Position numbers and translations under genes: made by a program. This document shows, in pieces, positions 46,172 through 55,981 of a DNA stretch of 64,000 bases. Numbering within the stretch: position 1 is the stretch's first letter; each line of letters begins with the position of its first letter. The notes under the pieces are model-generated. The model did no database searches. It saw only the letters and a list, made by a program, of their open reading frames with translations, and had not been told where the DNA came from. The stretch covers positions 62,001-126,000 of the forward strand of contig NZ_CP051156.1 of assembly GCF_012277295.1 (NCBI RefSeq), in the 5' to 3' direction. Source of the stretch: Wolbachia endosymbiont of Ctenocephalides felis wCfeT (GTDB lineage Bacteria; Pseudomonadota; Alphaproteobacteria; Rickettsiales; Anaplasmataceae).

Positions 46172-46651
46172 ATGCCGCAACTTGACGTTTCAACTTTCTT
46201 CTCACAAGTTTTTTGGTTTTTAATTTTTTTCTCTGCACTTTTTTTTGCAGTACGTTGTTTATTTTTGCCAAAGTTGGAAAGAATAATAAATTATAGAAAC
46301 AAAGAGGTGCTAGATTCTTTCAATATCTCTTATCGTATTTTAAAGGTTGCAGAAAGGCAGATTGCTGAGTATAACGCAGCTTTAAGTAGTATTAAAATGA
46401 AAGCAAAAAAAGTAATAGATAACGCATTGATTGAAGTAGAAGAAATGGAAGCTAGTGTTAAAAAAGTATTAGAAGAGGAAGACAAAAAAATGGTTAAACT
46501 CATTGAAGAGAGGGTAGAGCAGTTTAAATCTGAGTATAATGACGAGCTGAAACAAGCAGCTATTAGTATTGCTTTAATTTATTACACTAAGCTAACTAAC
46601 TCCGAAATTGATAAGGAGCTTGTTGCTAACTTAGTATCGGAAAAGTTTTAG
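46172..46651 (+). CDS. ATP synthase Fo subunit b' (unit 1)
   Basis: A 159-residue peripheral-stalk subunit with one N-terminal membrane helix (about residues 13-31), followed by a long charged helix that dimerises with subunit b. Separate b' and b genes in tandem are typical of alphaproteobacteria. It starts 3 nt after atpE. Identical copy at 53848. Confidence 0.9.
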   Translation: MPQLDVSTFFSQVFWFLIFFSALFFAVRCLFLPKLERIINYRNKEVLDSFNISYRILKVAERQIAEYNAALSSIKMKAKKVIDNALIEVEEMEASVKKVLEEEDKKMVKLIEERVEQFKSEYNDELKQAAISIALIYYTKLTNSEIDKELVANLVSEKF

Positions 46652-46662
46652 AGAGGTGTTTT

Positions 46663-47142
46663 ATGTCTACAGCGTTGATTGTAAGTCTTGCATTCTTAGT
46701 AGGCTTTATTTTTGCATATAAACCACTGAAGAGAGTAATAAGAAAGGCTCTTAATAGTAAGCGTAACAAGAGCAAGTTTACGAGCGAGGAGACTAAGAAA
46801 TTTAGGCAAGAGATGTTAGAATATTATAGAAAATCTTCTGAAAGGTACGCAAAACTTGATGAAGAGGCAAATGCAATTATGAAAGAAATGCTTGCTAAGG
46901 CTAATAATATTATTGAGTACAATCGACAACGGTTGGATAAAACGCTAGATGATAATGCTCAAGCTAACTTGAAGAAAGTTACTGATCAATTCGAAAAAAC
47001 TATTGAAAATATAAAAGCTGGCACAGCCAGTATAGCTGCTGATGCTGTAGAAAAAATATTGCGTGAACATCATAAAGATAGTGAGCAAAATAGTGAGATT
47101 ATATCTTCGCTTTCACGAGACTTAAATAAAAAGCTGCATTAG
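46663..47142 (+). CDS. atpF: ATP synthase Fo subunit b (unit 1)
   Basis: A 159-residue peripheral-stalk subunit with an N-terminal membrane helix (about 4-20) and a long alpha-helical, Lys/Glu-rich domain (EETKKFRQEMLEYYRKSSER). The glycosyltransferase gene starts 4 nt after its stop, probably on the same transcript. Identical copy at 54339. Confidence 0.9.
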   Translation: MSTALIVSLAFLVGFIFAYKPLKRVIRKALNSKRNKSKFTSEETKKFRQEMLEYYRKSSERYAKLDEEANAIMKEMLAKANNIIEYNRQRLDKTLDDNAQANLKKVTDQFEKTIENIKAGTASIAADAVEKILREHHKDSEQNSEIISSLSRDLNKKLH

Positions 47143-47450
47143 ATTAATGCAAAAATTTGATCTTTACTGTAATAATCCTTGCTTTTCAGCTAAAGAAATA
47201 AAGCTTAGTTCGATTTTTTATGCTACTTTTTTTATCGTAGTTTCAATTTTTGCGCTGACAGAAAAATATTCATACTTAGCTCTGATATTAATATTTATCA
47301 TTGGGTGTTCTAGTTCTTTGTTCAAGTTCGTAGCTAGAATTTTTGGTTTATGCAGTAGCTCTAGTCAAAAAGTAGATTATAGCAAGATAAACAAGAAAGA
47401 TTTGCCCATATATACTATTTTGTTGCCTGCTTTTAAAGAAAGTGCAGTAA

Positions 47451-48305
47451 GAAGGTGTCTGCAAACTCAAGAATTAGCTAATTTAGTAAGCATAATAGTA
47501 GTCATATTAAAGAAAATATTGGTTTCCGAAGTTTGAGGAGAATGCTCATAATCCTTACTCATACGCCTAAAATTGGAAAGCCAAGCAAAAGTTCTTTCAA
47601 CAATCCAACGCTTCGGTATAACCTCAAATCCCGCAATATTAGGAGCTTTTTTTGCTATTGTAAATAAACATCCTGTTTTTATTAAGCATCTGTTTTTAAG
47701 GTTACCTGTGTATCCTTGATCAGCAAAAAACCTCTGTAATGTTGGTATTTTTTGTTTTGCTTTTACCAGAAGATCTAAAGCTCCCTCGCGGTCTTGGATG
47801 CTTGCACTGTGTACATCTGCCGTAATCACGAGTCCTAGCGTGTCTACAATAATATGCCGTTTTCGACCTTTTATTTTCTTGCCAGCATCGTAACCTCTGG
47901 CCCCCCTTTTTGAGTCGTTTTTACTGATTGGCTGTCAATTATTCCAACTGATGGTGTGGCTCTTTTACCAACTACCTCCCTTACTTTTTTTACTAAAATA
48001 TCGTGTATTTCTTGCCATTTTCCAGTGTTTTTTAGTCGTGTGTTCCAACTGTAAATTGTCTTCCATGGTGGGAAATCCTTAGGTAATTGTCTCCATTGGC
48101 AGCCTGTTCTCATTACGTACCTTATTGCATTAATAATTGTTCTAATATCGTGTTTTCTTGGTCTACCTGTCTTTTTTGGCTCAAAATATGGCTTTAAAAT
48201 TTCCCATTCACTGTCTTTTATGTCACTTGGATACATGTTAAAGTTATCCTTGTATCACATAATTGTCCTTTTTTCTACTTTTCTACATACTTTGCAGACA
48301 CCTTC
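47451..48305 (-). mobile_element. ISWpi1-like IS5-family element (unit 1)
   Basis: 855 bp with inverted repeats GAAGGTGTCTGCAAA and a 3-bp TAA target duplication (47448-47450 and 48306-48308), fitting the TNA pattern of IS1031-type IS5 elements. Removing IS and one TAA restores the glycosyltransferase frame exactly. Confidence 0.9.
47467..48236 (-). CDS. IS5-type transposase in two frames joined by -1 frameshifting (unit 1)
   Basis: Frame A (48236-47871) begins MYPSDIKDSEWEILKPYFEP and carries the DNA-binding part and IIDSQSVK, with the first catalytic Asp. Frame B (through 47467) has GARGYDAGKKIKGRKRHIIV, DQGYTG and RWIVERTFAWL, with the remaining catalytic residues. At 47911-47901 the coding strand reads A5G6; slipping back one base there joins the two frames into about 256 residues. 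Programmed -1 shifting is usual in this IS group. Confidence 0.82.
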
Positions 48306-50107
48306 TAATAGGACAATTGATTGAAAATATCGAGAATTTGGATTATCCGAAATCAAAATTGGATGTAAAGCTTATTATAGAAAGTGATGACCAAGAAATG
48401 CTTGCAGTTATAGAAGAGTATGTTTTGCCACAATATTTTGAAGTGATAAAAGTACCTCATTCTTTGCCTAAAACGAAAGCTAAGTCGTGCAATTACGCTA
48501 TGAATTTTGCCAGAGGAGAATATGTAGTAATATATGATGCTGACGACAAACCTGATCCATTACAGTTAAAGAAAGCGCTGGTTGAATTTAGTAAGAATGA
48601 TGATAGTCTGGCTTGCGTGCAAGCAAGACTAAATTATTACAATTATAATTATAATTTTCTGACAAAATTCTTTTCCCTTGAGTATATGAGTTGGTTTCAA
48701 TATTTACTACCTGGATTTCAGAAAATGAATATGCCAATACCATTGGGCGGCAGCAGTAATCATTTTTCAGTTGAGATTTTAAAGAAGGTATTTCTCTGGG
48801 ATGCTTATAACGTCACTGAAGATGCAGACCTTGGTTTAAGGTTAGCACATATGGGCTATAAAACTAGAATGATTGACTCAGAAACTTTGGAGGAGTCACC
48901 AATTACTGTATTTACTTGGATCAAACAAAGGGCATGTTGGATTAAGGGCTATATGCAGACTTATATTGTCCATTTGAAAAATATAAAATCACTCTACAAG
49001 CACACAGGGCTCAGAGGAGTTTTACTGCTTAACCTTTTTGTTGGTGCTACGGCTTTTATATTTTTCGTTACCCCGTTTTTGCTGCTAGCATTAATCTTAA
49101 CCAAAGTCTTAAGCGAATTATTTTTATATTACTTTATTGCAATATATTTCGTTAATTTGATCTTTTTGATGATTGCAGTCAAGCAGCAGAAGATGCCCTT
49201 TTATTTTTATATAATCTCGATATTTTTTGGCTTTGTTGCATCGCTCTTTGGATAGGAGGCAATGCATAATAAATTCATGAAGCTATCTCAAATTTAGCCA
49301 TGCCTATTTCAGTAAATTTGTTCAGCAAATAACACTTGAGTAGCATTTCTTTCTCACGATTAATCTCAGATTTGTTCCTAAAACTAAACCCAAATGTTTG
49401 CTTCAGTCGCGAGAAAAAACTTTCTATATAAGATCTCTTCCCATAATTTATCTCTTTTTTCCACTTCTTCATACCATCTTCACCATATGACTTTATGAGC
49501 TTGATTGTAGAATTTCTCTCAGCCATATAATCCAGCTTTGGATGCTCCACTGCATTGTTTTGCAGAGGAATTTTTGTCTTTATGCCAAGCTCATTGCACA
49601 ATTTGTATAACTTCTTTCGATTATATGCTCTGTCTGCATATAGTGTGCTTATATTGTATTTAGCATTAGCCCTTGCAATAAGATCACAGGCTCCATAGTG
49701 GTCAGAATAAACTCCACTACTGTATTTTGCAGCTATGACTTTTTTGCTACCTATCTCCAGCATTACATGCAATTTTCTTGTTTGCTTATAGCCACGGTAC
49801 TTTCTATCTGTACCGTTTGCCTTACTATGGCCTGGAATATTATTGTAGATGCTTATTCCAGTGCTATCTATGGCGATCTCAATATTTTCCATACTGTTTT
49901 TATCATGTCTTCGATCATTAATTTTTAAGTTAAGCTTTTTGAATCTTCTGGAAGCCTGGGAATAGCTGATAACTTGCAAATTTTTTCCTATTTGCTCAAG
50001 GTATCCCGCTATAAACCCCACCGTTTGTCTTAGGCCTATTCTAAACAAATAAGTTATTATGTGAATTAGAATTACGACTTTATCACTATAAATATTGTTG
50101 CTACCGG

Positions 50108-51957
50108 GTGCGCCGTAGAGACACGGAAAGTGTTGAAGCTGCATGACAGATGAGGGTGGGCCCCTCAAAGCCGGTTTGCAAGAGCAGGCTTTAAACAACC
50201 ATAAGCTGCTTTGGTAAAGAGCCAAGGTAGTGAGCATTATGGAAAAGGCGCAATTATGCGTCATGTGTGGAGTAGAGAGATGAACGAAAGTGAACCACTG
50301 ACGAAGTGTCGAAAACGATTTAGGTGGCGTCAAAACCAGGGGGTCTGTAGTAACCTGGGATAAGTCTATCAGGAGCTTGTTTACTGGGTAGATGGCGTCC
50401 GGCATAGAGGTGGCATGAATCTATTTCAGGCTGTTGTACGGAACTACGGGAACCTGTCGTTTCGATGATAAGGGAGAAATCCAAGGAGCTAAACTCTAAG
50501 GATGAGAGTACCGATGCGAAGAACAGGGGCGGATCAGCTCGTAGTAGTGAAGAAGTTTCTGTAATAGAAATGGAGCGAAGGGGCTGAGTTATTTAGTTTT
50601 AATTATTTATCAACCGCAAGGGAGGAGTTAATGAATAAAACAAAGTCTTTTGATATACCGAAGCAACTTATTTGGAGAGCTTATAAACAAGTATCGAAAA
50701 ATAAGGGTGCTGCTGGTGTAGATGAGGTCTCGATAACAAAGTTTGAGGAAAATCTAAAAGATAATCTATACAAACTATGGAATCGGATGTCATCTGGAAG
50801 TTATTTTCCGGAAGCTGTAAAGGCTGTTGCAATACCGAAAGGTACAGGAGGAGGACAAAGAATTTTAGGTGTTCCTTCAGTATTCGATAGGATAGGGCAA
50901 ACAGCCGCTGCTATGTATCTGGAACCGCTAGTAGAGCCAAAATTTCACGAAGACTCATATGGTTATAGACCAAATAAATCTGCACTGGACGCGGTAGACA
51001 CAGCGCGTAAAAGATGCTGGAGGTACGATTGGACGATAGATCTTGACATATCGGGATTTTTCGACAATTTGGACCACGAGCTAGCATTGCAAGCTATCAA
51101 AAGACACACAGACTGCAAATGGGTCATACTGTATGCTGAAAGATGGATGAAAGCTCCAATTCAACTAGCAGATGGCAGTAAGGTAGTTAGGGAAAAAGGA
51201 GTTCCGCAAGGAGGTTCAATAAGCCCTATGATCTCAAACATATTTATGCATCATGTATTTGATGAATGGATGAGACAAAAGTACCCAACAATACCATTTG
51301 AAAGATATGTGGATGATGCGGTAGTACATTGTAAGACTCGTAAGCAGGCAGAATTTATGAAAGTAATGATCGAAGAAAGATTGGCTGAATATAAGCTAAA
51401 GTTACATCCTGAAAAGACACAAATTGTGTACTGTAAAGATGATAATAGGAAAAGTGAATTTCCTAAGCAAAGTTTTGACTTTCTGGGTTACACATTTAGA
51501 CCCAGATTAGCAAGAAATAAAATAGGAAAGAATTTTGTTTCATTTCTCCCTGCAATTAGCAACAAGGCCAAGAAAGATATTACTACAACCATAAGATCAT
51601 GGAAAATACTACAAAGTACACATAAAACGTTAGAGGAAATATCAAAGATAGTAAATCCAATAGTCAGAGGCTGGTATCAGTACTATGGCAGATTCTGCAA
51701 AACCGAGATATACAAACCTCTAAAGAACGTAGAGCGGCATCTAGAAAAGTGGGTCAGAAGAAAATACAAGAAACTTCGAAATCATGGAAGACTAGCAAGG
51801 CAACTTCTAGGAAAAATGAGGAAAAAGGGACCTGATATTTTCTATCACTGGACATTAGGCTTAGGTCAAAAGGTGAATAATGGAAGCTGTGTGAGTCGAG
51901 AGGTTCATGCACAGTTTTGCGAGGGGCTGGTGGGGAAGTTCCACCGGTCTACTCTCC
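50108..51957 (+). mobile_element. Group II intron, copy B
   Basis: Identical by eye to the intron in copy A, with the same GTGCG start, the same domain V/VI (about 51883-51955) and the same insertion site in the IS. Confidence 0.92.
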
Positions 51958-52007
51958 CCATTTTGGGACTTTTTTCGTACCAATTTTCTATGGCATCGTT
52001 GACGTAA
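50631..52007 (+). CDS. ltrA: Group II intron reverse transcriptase/maturase, copy B
   Basis: 458 residues, identical to the copy at 42955, with YVDD at residues 226-229. The same unusual read-through of domains V and VI into the 3' exon is present. Confidence 0.93.
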   Translation: MNKTKSFDIPKQLIWRAYKQVSKNKGAAGVDEVSITKFEENLKDNLYKLWNRMSSGSYFPEAVKAVAIPKGTGGGQRILGVPSVFDRIGQTAAAMYLEPLVEPKFHEDSYGYRPNKSALDAVDTARKRCWRYDWTIDLDISGFFDNLDHELALQAIKRHTDCKWVILYAERWMKAPIQLADGSKVVREKGVPQGGSISPMISNIFMHHVFDEWMRQKYPTIPFERYVDDAVVHCKTRKQAEFMKVMIEERLAEYKLKLHPEKTQIVYCKDDNRKSEFPKQSFDFLGYTFRPRLARNKIGKNFVSFLPAISNKAKKDITTTIRSWKILQSTHKTLEEISKIVNPIVRGWYQYYGRFCKTEIYKPLKNVERHLEKWVRRKYKKLRNHGRLARQLLGKMRKKGPDIFYHWTLGLGQKVNNGSCVSREVHAQFCEGLVGKFHRSTLPILGLFSYQFSMASLT

Positions 52008-52246
52008 TAAAAAATATTTCCTCTTTCTTGGAGAAATTTGTTATATTCGTAGCAGTTACTGACTTTCATTTTGACTGGCATATTTTTCCTTTGTCGGTTA
52101 AATGCCTGTTTATAATGAATTTCGTCAGTAACTGCCAGTTCTTTTTACTTTAGCTATGCAACAAAGCCATTCCAAGCTAAGAACTCAGCGCAAGTCACAA
52201 TTATAAAAAATGAGGCAAAGATTCATAATTTAAAAGCAAAATAATC

Positions 52247-52292
52247 AAACAAGGCTCTGCAACGCAGAGCCATCTTAATCCTTGATTTAGTA
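52247..52292 (+). repeat. Hairpin repeat, first copy (unit 2)
   Basis: Duplicate of 44571-44616 with the GGCTCTG/CAGAGCC hairpin. Confidence 0.75.
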
Positions 52293-52456
52293 TCACAACT
52301 GAGTAGCTAACACTTATATCTGAGGTCCATTGTGCATTTTTTCTCTTCTGAGCAGAAACGAACCTAAAGTTATAGATCAACATTTAGTGTTAATATATTA
52401 TTAATATTCTAATGCTAATAATGCTAAATTTACCATTTTATTTATAGGCAATATTT

Positions 52457-52752
52457 ATGGATATTTGGGATACTACAGTAACGATTGAAGCGTCAGCAAA
52501 AGAGTATAATCTTGATGCTGTTTGTCATAATAATAAGCCTCACATAGATTTAATAAAACGTGTGGGAGGGTTGAAAGAGGTTGTGTATCATGATAGTCAT
52601 CTAGTATTTCCCCATATGATTATGGAGGTGTGACATTAGATGGAATAGAATTTAATAAAGGAGATAAAATCAGGATTGTATTGCATGCTGATGATCAAAA
52701 CCAAGCCAAAAGAATAAAAAGTAGAGCAAAAGATCATGGGTTCATAAAATAA
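52457..52752 (+). pseudogene. Frameshifted small gene (unit 2)
   Basis: Duplicate of 44781-45076, with the same frameshift. The lesion therefore predates the duplication. Confidence 0.55.
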
Positions 52753-52754
52753 TA

Positions 52755-52798
52755 AAACAAGGCTCTGCAACGCGTAGCCACCTTAATCCTTGACTTAG
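52755..52798 (+). repeat. Hairpin repeat, second copy (unit 2)
   Basis: Duplicate of 45079-45122. Confidence 0.7.
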
Positions 52799-52845
52799 TC
52801 TTGTAAATTTAATATTTTATTTACTGTTAGGTTTATAAGATTAAA

Positions 52846-53571
52846 ATGGCGTTAAATCCGCTAGAGCAGTTTAGAATATATACGATAGTGGAATTACCTA
52901 AACTGCTTGGGTATGACATCAGTTTTACTAATTCATCGTTATTTATGATGATATCGGTTATGCTGGTAGTGTTCTTTTTGCTCTTAGGAATTAGAAAGGG
53001 ATCGGTAGTACCTGGATATTTGCAAGCTGCAGTTGAGTATGTATACGATTTTGTTGTCTCAATAGTAGAAAGTAATGTTGGCAGTAAAGGCTTGCAGCAT
53101 ATTCCGTTAATATTCACAGTATTTGTTTTTGTTCTCTCATGTAATTTAGTGGGTATCTTGCCTTACAGTTTCACAGTTACAAGTCATGTGATAGTCACTT
53201 TTGCTTTAGCCATGGTGGTTTGTGTTTATGTGACAGTTATTGGGTTCGAAGAAAGAGGCATAGAGTTTTTGAGCATATTACTACCAAAAGGCACTCCTTC
53301 ATGGCTTGCACCTATAATAATTCTCATTAAATTATTTGCCTATTTAGTTAGGCCAATTAGCTTGTCGATAAGGCTGGCTGCGAACATGATGGCAGGTCAT
53401 ATAATAATCAAGGTAATTGCTGGATTTATCGTCAATATGAACATAATTCTCACTCCTGCACCGTTTGTGTTCATTATTGCAATGATAGGGTTTGAAGTGT
53501 TTGTTGCAGCTTTGCAAGCTTATATATTTACCATATTGACATGCGTATATTTGTCAGATGCAGTAAAGTAA
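52846..53571 (+). CDS. atpB: ATP synthase Fo subunit a (unit 2)
   Basis: 241 residues, identical in translation to the copy at 45170, with the [14 protein letters not shown] arginine motif. The 300 bp upstream are also identical, so both copies should be expressed alike if the duplication is real. Confidence 0.95.
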   Translation: MALNPLEQFRIYTIVELPKLLGYDISFTNSSLFMMISVMLVVFFLLLGIRKGSVVPGYLQAAVEYVYDFVVSIVESNVGSKGLQHIPLIFTVFVFVLSCNLVGILPYSFTVTSHVIVTFALAMVVCVYVTVIGFEERGIEFLSILLPKGTPSWLAPIIILIKLFAYLVRPISLSIRLAANMMAGHIIIKVIAGFIVNMNIILTPAPFVFIIAMIGFEVFVAALQAYIFTILTCVYLSDAVK

Positions 53572-53625
53572 TTGACTTACGTGCGAAATATCTTAAAATT
53601 ATATTATAATAGTTAAAGGTGATAT

Positions 53626-53844
53626 ATGGATTTTAAGTTTATAGCAATTGGTTTAAGTGTATTTGGCATGCTTGGTGCTAGTTTTGGTTTGTCTAATATA
53701 TTCTCTACTATGCTAAGTGGGATTGCAAGAAACCCTGAGTCAGAAGGTAAAATGAAGATTTACGTTTATATTGGTGCTGCCATGATTGAAATGATGGGGT
53801 TACTTGCATTTGTACTTGCAATGATATTAATATTGGCTAACTAG
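53626..53844 (+). CDS. atpE: ATP synthase Fo subunit c (unit 2)
   Basis: 72 residues, identical to the copy at 45950. The essential Glu (about residue 55) is present. Confidence 0.95.
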   Translation: MDFKFIAIGLSVFGMLGASFGLSNIFSTMLSGIARNPESEGKMKIYVYIGAAMIEMMGLLAFVLAMILILAN

Positions 53845-53847
53845 CAC

Positions 53848-54327
53848 ATGCCGCAACTTGACGTTTCAACTTTCTTCTCACAAGTTTTTTGGTTTTTAAT
53901 TTTTTTCTCTGCACTTTTTTTTGCAGTACGTTGTTTATTTTTGCCAAAGTTGGAAAGAATAATAAATTATAGAAACAAAGAGGTGCTAGATTCTTTCAAT
54001 ATCTCTTATCGTATTTTAAAGGTTGCAGAAAGGCAGATTGCTGAGTATAACGCAGCTTTAAGTAGTATTAAAATGAAAGCAAAAAAAGTAATAGATAACG
54101 CATTGATTGAAGTAGAAGAAATGGAAGCTAGTGTTAAAAAAGTATTAGAAGAGGAAGACAAAAAAATGGTTAAACTCATTGAAGAGAGGGTAGAGCAGTT
54201 TAAATCTGAGTATAATGACGAGCTGAAACAAGCAGCTATTAGTATTGCTTTAATTTATTACACTAAGCTAACTAACTCCGAAATTGATAAGGAGCTTGTT
54301 GCTAACTTAGTATCGGAAAAGTTTTAG
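53848..54327 (+). CDS. ATP synthase Fo subunit b' (unit 2)
   Basis: 159 residues, identical to the copy at 46172, with an N-terminal membrane helix and a long stalk helix. Confidence 0.88.
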   Translation: MPQLDVSTFFSQVFWFLIFFSALFFAVRCLFLPKLERIINYRNKEVLDSFNISYRILKVAERQIAEYNAALSSIKMKAKKVIDNALIEVEEMEASVKKVLEEEDKKMVKLIEERVEQFKSEYNDELKQAAISIALIYYTKLTNSEIDKELVANLVSEKF

Positions 54328-54338
54328 AGAGGTGTTTT

Positions 54339-54818
54339 ATGTCTACAGCGTTGATTGTAAGTCTTGCATTCTTAGTAGGCTTTATTTTTGCATATAAACC
54401 ACTGAAGAGAGTAATAAGAAAGGCTCTTAATAGTAAGCGTAACAAGAGCAAGTTTACGAGCGAGGAGACTAAGAAATTTAGGCAAGAGATGTTAGAATAT
54501 TATAGAAAATCTTCTGAAAGGTACGCAAAACTTGATGAAGAGGCAAATGCAATTATGAAAGAAATGCTTGCTAAGGCTAATAATATTATTGAGTACAATC
54601 GACAACGGTTGGATAAAACGCTAGATGATAATGCTCAAGCTAACTTGAAGAAAGTTACTGATCAATTCGAAAAAACTATTGAAAATATAAAAGCTGGCAC
54701 AGCCAGTATAGCTGCTGATGCTGTAGAAAAAATATTGCGTGAACATCATAAAGATAGTGAGCAAAATAGTGAGATTATATCTTCGCTTTCACGAGACTTA
54801 AATAAAAAGCTGCATTAG
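54339..54818 (+). CDS. atpF: ATP synthase Fo subunit b (unit 2)
   Basis: 159 residues, identical to the copy at 46663. Confidence 0.88.
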   Translation: MSTALIVSLAFLVGFIFAYKPLKRVIRKALNSKRNKSKFTSEETKKFRQEMLEYYRKSSERYAKLDEEANAIMKEMLAKANNIIEYNRQRLDKTLDDNAQANLKKVTDQFEKTIENIKAGTASIAADAVEKILREHHKDSEQNSEIISSLSRDLNKKLH

Positions 54819-55126
54819 ATTAATGCAAAAATTTGATCTTTACTGTAATAATCCTTGCTTTTCAGCTAAAGAAATAAAGCTTAGTTCGATTTTTTATGCT
54901 ACTTTTTTTATCGTAGTTTCAATTTTTGCGCTGACAGAAAAATATTCATACTTAGCTCTGATATTAATATTTATCATTGGGTGTTCTAGTTCTTTGTTCA
55001 AGTTCGTAGCTAGAATTTTTGGTTTATGCAGTAGCTCTAGTCAAAAAGTAGATTATAGCAAGATAAACAAGAAAGATTTGCCCATATATACTATTTTGTT
55101 GCCTGCTTTTAAAGAAAGTGCAGTAA

Positions 55127-55981
55127 GAAGGTGTCTGCAAACTCAAGAATTAGCTAATTTAGTAAGCATAATAGTAGTCATATTAAAGAAAATATTGGTT
55201 TCCGAAGTTTGAGGAGAATGCTCATAATCCTTACTCATACGCCTAAAATTGGAAAGCCAAGCAAAAGTTCTTTCAACAATCCAACGCTTCGGTATAACCT
55301 CAAATCCCGCAATATTAGGAGCTTTTTTTGCTATTGTAAATAAACATCCTGTTTTTATTAAGCATCTGTTTTTAAGGTTACCTGTGTATCCTTGATCAGC
55401 AAAAAACCTCTGTAATGTTGGTATTTTTTGTTTTGCTTTTACCAGAAGATCTAAAGCTCCCTCGCGGTCTTGGATGCTTGCACTGTGTACATCTGCCGTA
55501 ATCACGAGTCCTAGCGTGTCTACAATAATATGCCGTTTTCGACCTTTTATTTTCTTGCCAGCATCGTAACCTCTGGCCCCCCTTTTTGAGTCGTTTTTAC
55601 TGATTGGCTGTCAATTATTCCAACTGATGGTGTGGCTCTTTTACCAACTACCTCCCTTACTTTTTTTACTAAAATATCGTGTATTTCTTGCCATTTTCCA
55701 GTGTTTTTTAGTCGTGTGTTCCAACTGTAAATTGTCTTCCATGGTGGGAAATCCTTAGGTAATTGTCTCCATTGGCAGCCTGTTCTCATTACGTACCTTA
55801 TTGCATTAATAATTGTTCTAATATCGTGTTTTCTTGGTCTACCTGTCTTTTTTGGCTCAAAATATGGCTTTAAAATTTCCCATTCACTGTCTTTTATGTC
55901 ACTTGGATACATGTTAAAGTTATCCTTGTATCACATAATTGTCCTTTTTTCTACTTTTCTACATACTTTGCAGACACCTTC
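55127..55981 (-). mobile_element. ISWpi1-like IS5-family element (unit 2)
   Basis: Duplicate of 47451-48305, with the TAA target duplication at 55124-55126 and 55982-55984. Confidence 0.9.
55143..55912 (-). CDS. IS5-type transposase in two frames (unit 2)
   Basis: Identical to 47467-48236. The A5G6 slip site is at 55587-55577 on the coding strand. Confidence 0.82.

Larger units (their letters stand above)
41553..49228 (+). repeat. Tandem 7,676-bp duplication, unit 1
   Basis: Every feature from IS copy A to the cut glycosyltransferase recurs exactly 7,676 bp downstream (for example atpB at 45170 and 52846). The translated products are identical between units. The only difference found by eye is G at 41683 versus A at 49359. 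Confidence 0.95.
47147..49228 (+). pseudogene. Glycosyltransferase family 2 gene, broken by two IS elements (unit 1)
   Basis: The N-terminal part (47147-47450) has two membrane helices and ends at ILLPAFKESAV. An IS of 855 bp plus a TAA duplication interrupts it. The frame resumes at 48309 as IGQLIENIENLDYPKSKLDV, with DADDKPDP (DxD motif), TEDADLGLRLAHMG and QRACWIKGYMQ, the GT2 catalytic set, then C-terminal membrane helices. The frame is cut again by IS copy B after YIISIFF. Its true C-terminus is only present beyond IS copy C (59854-59967), so this copy lacks its end. Probable role: polysaccharide or glycolipid synthesis at the membrane, now lost. Confidence 0.88.
49275..52081 (-). pseudogene. 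IS903-like transposase split by the intron, copy B
   Basis: Same split as copy A: first about 42 codons at 52081-51958, remainder at 50107-49275, with the intron antisense between them. Confidence 0.9.
49229..52168 (-). mobile_element. IS903-like element copy B with intron (recombinant junction)
   Basis: Same 2,940-bp structure as copy A. Its left flank (ATATTTTTT, glycosyltransferase) is the left flank of copy C, and its right flank (ATTCCAAGC) is the right flank of copy A. It shares the A at 49359 with copy C rather than the G of copy A. It is therefore the crossover product between A and C. Confidence 0.93.

Noticed and set aside
48263..49255. A 330-residue frame ending FGFVASLFG as a complete glycosyltransferase
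   Set aside because: The first about 15 codons come from the ISWpi1-like end and the last nine from IS copy B, so neither terminus is native.
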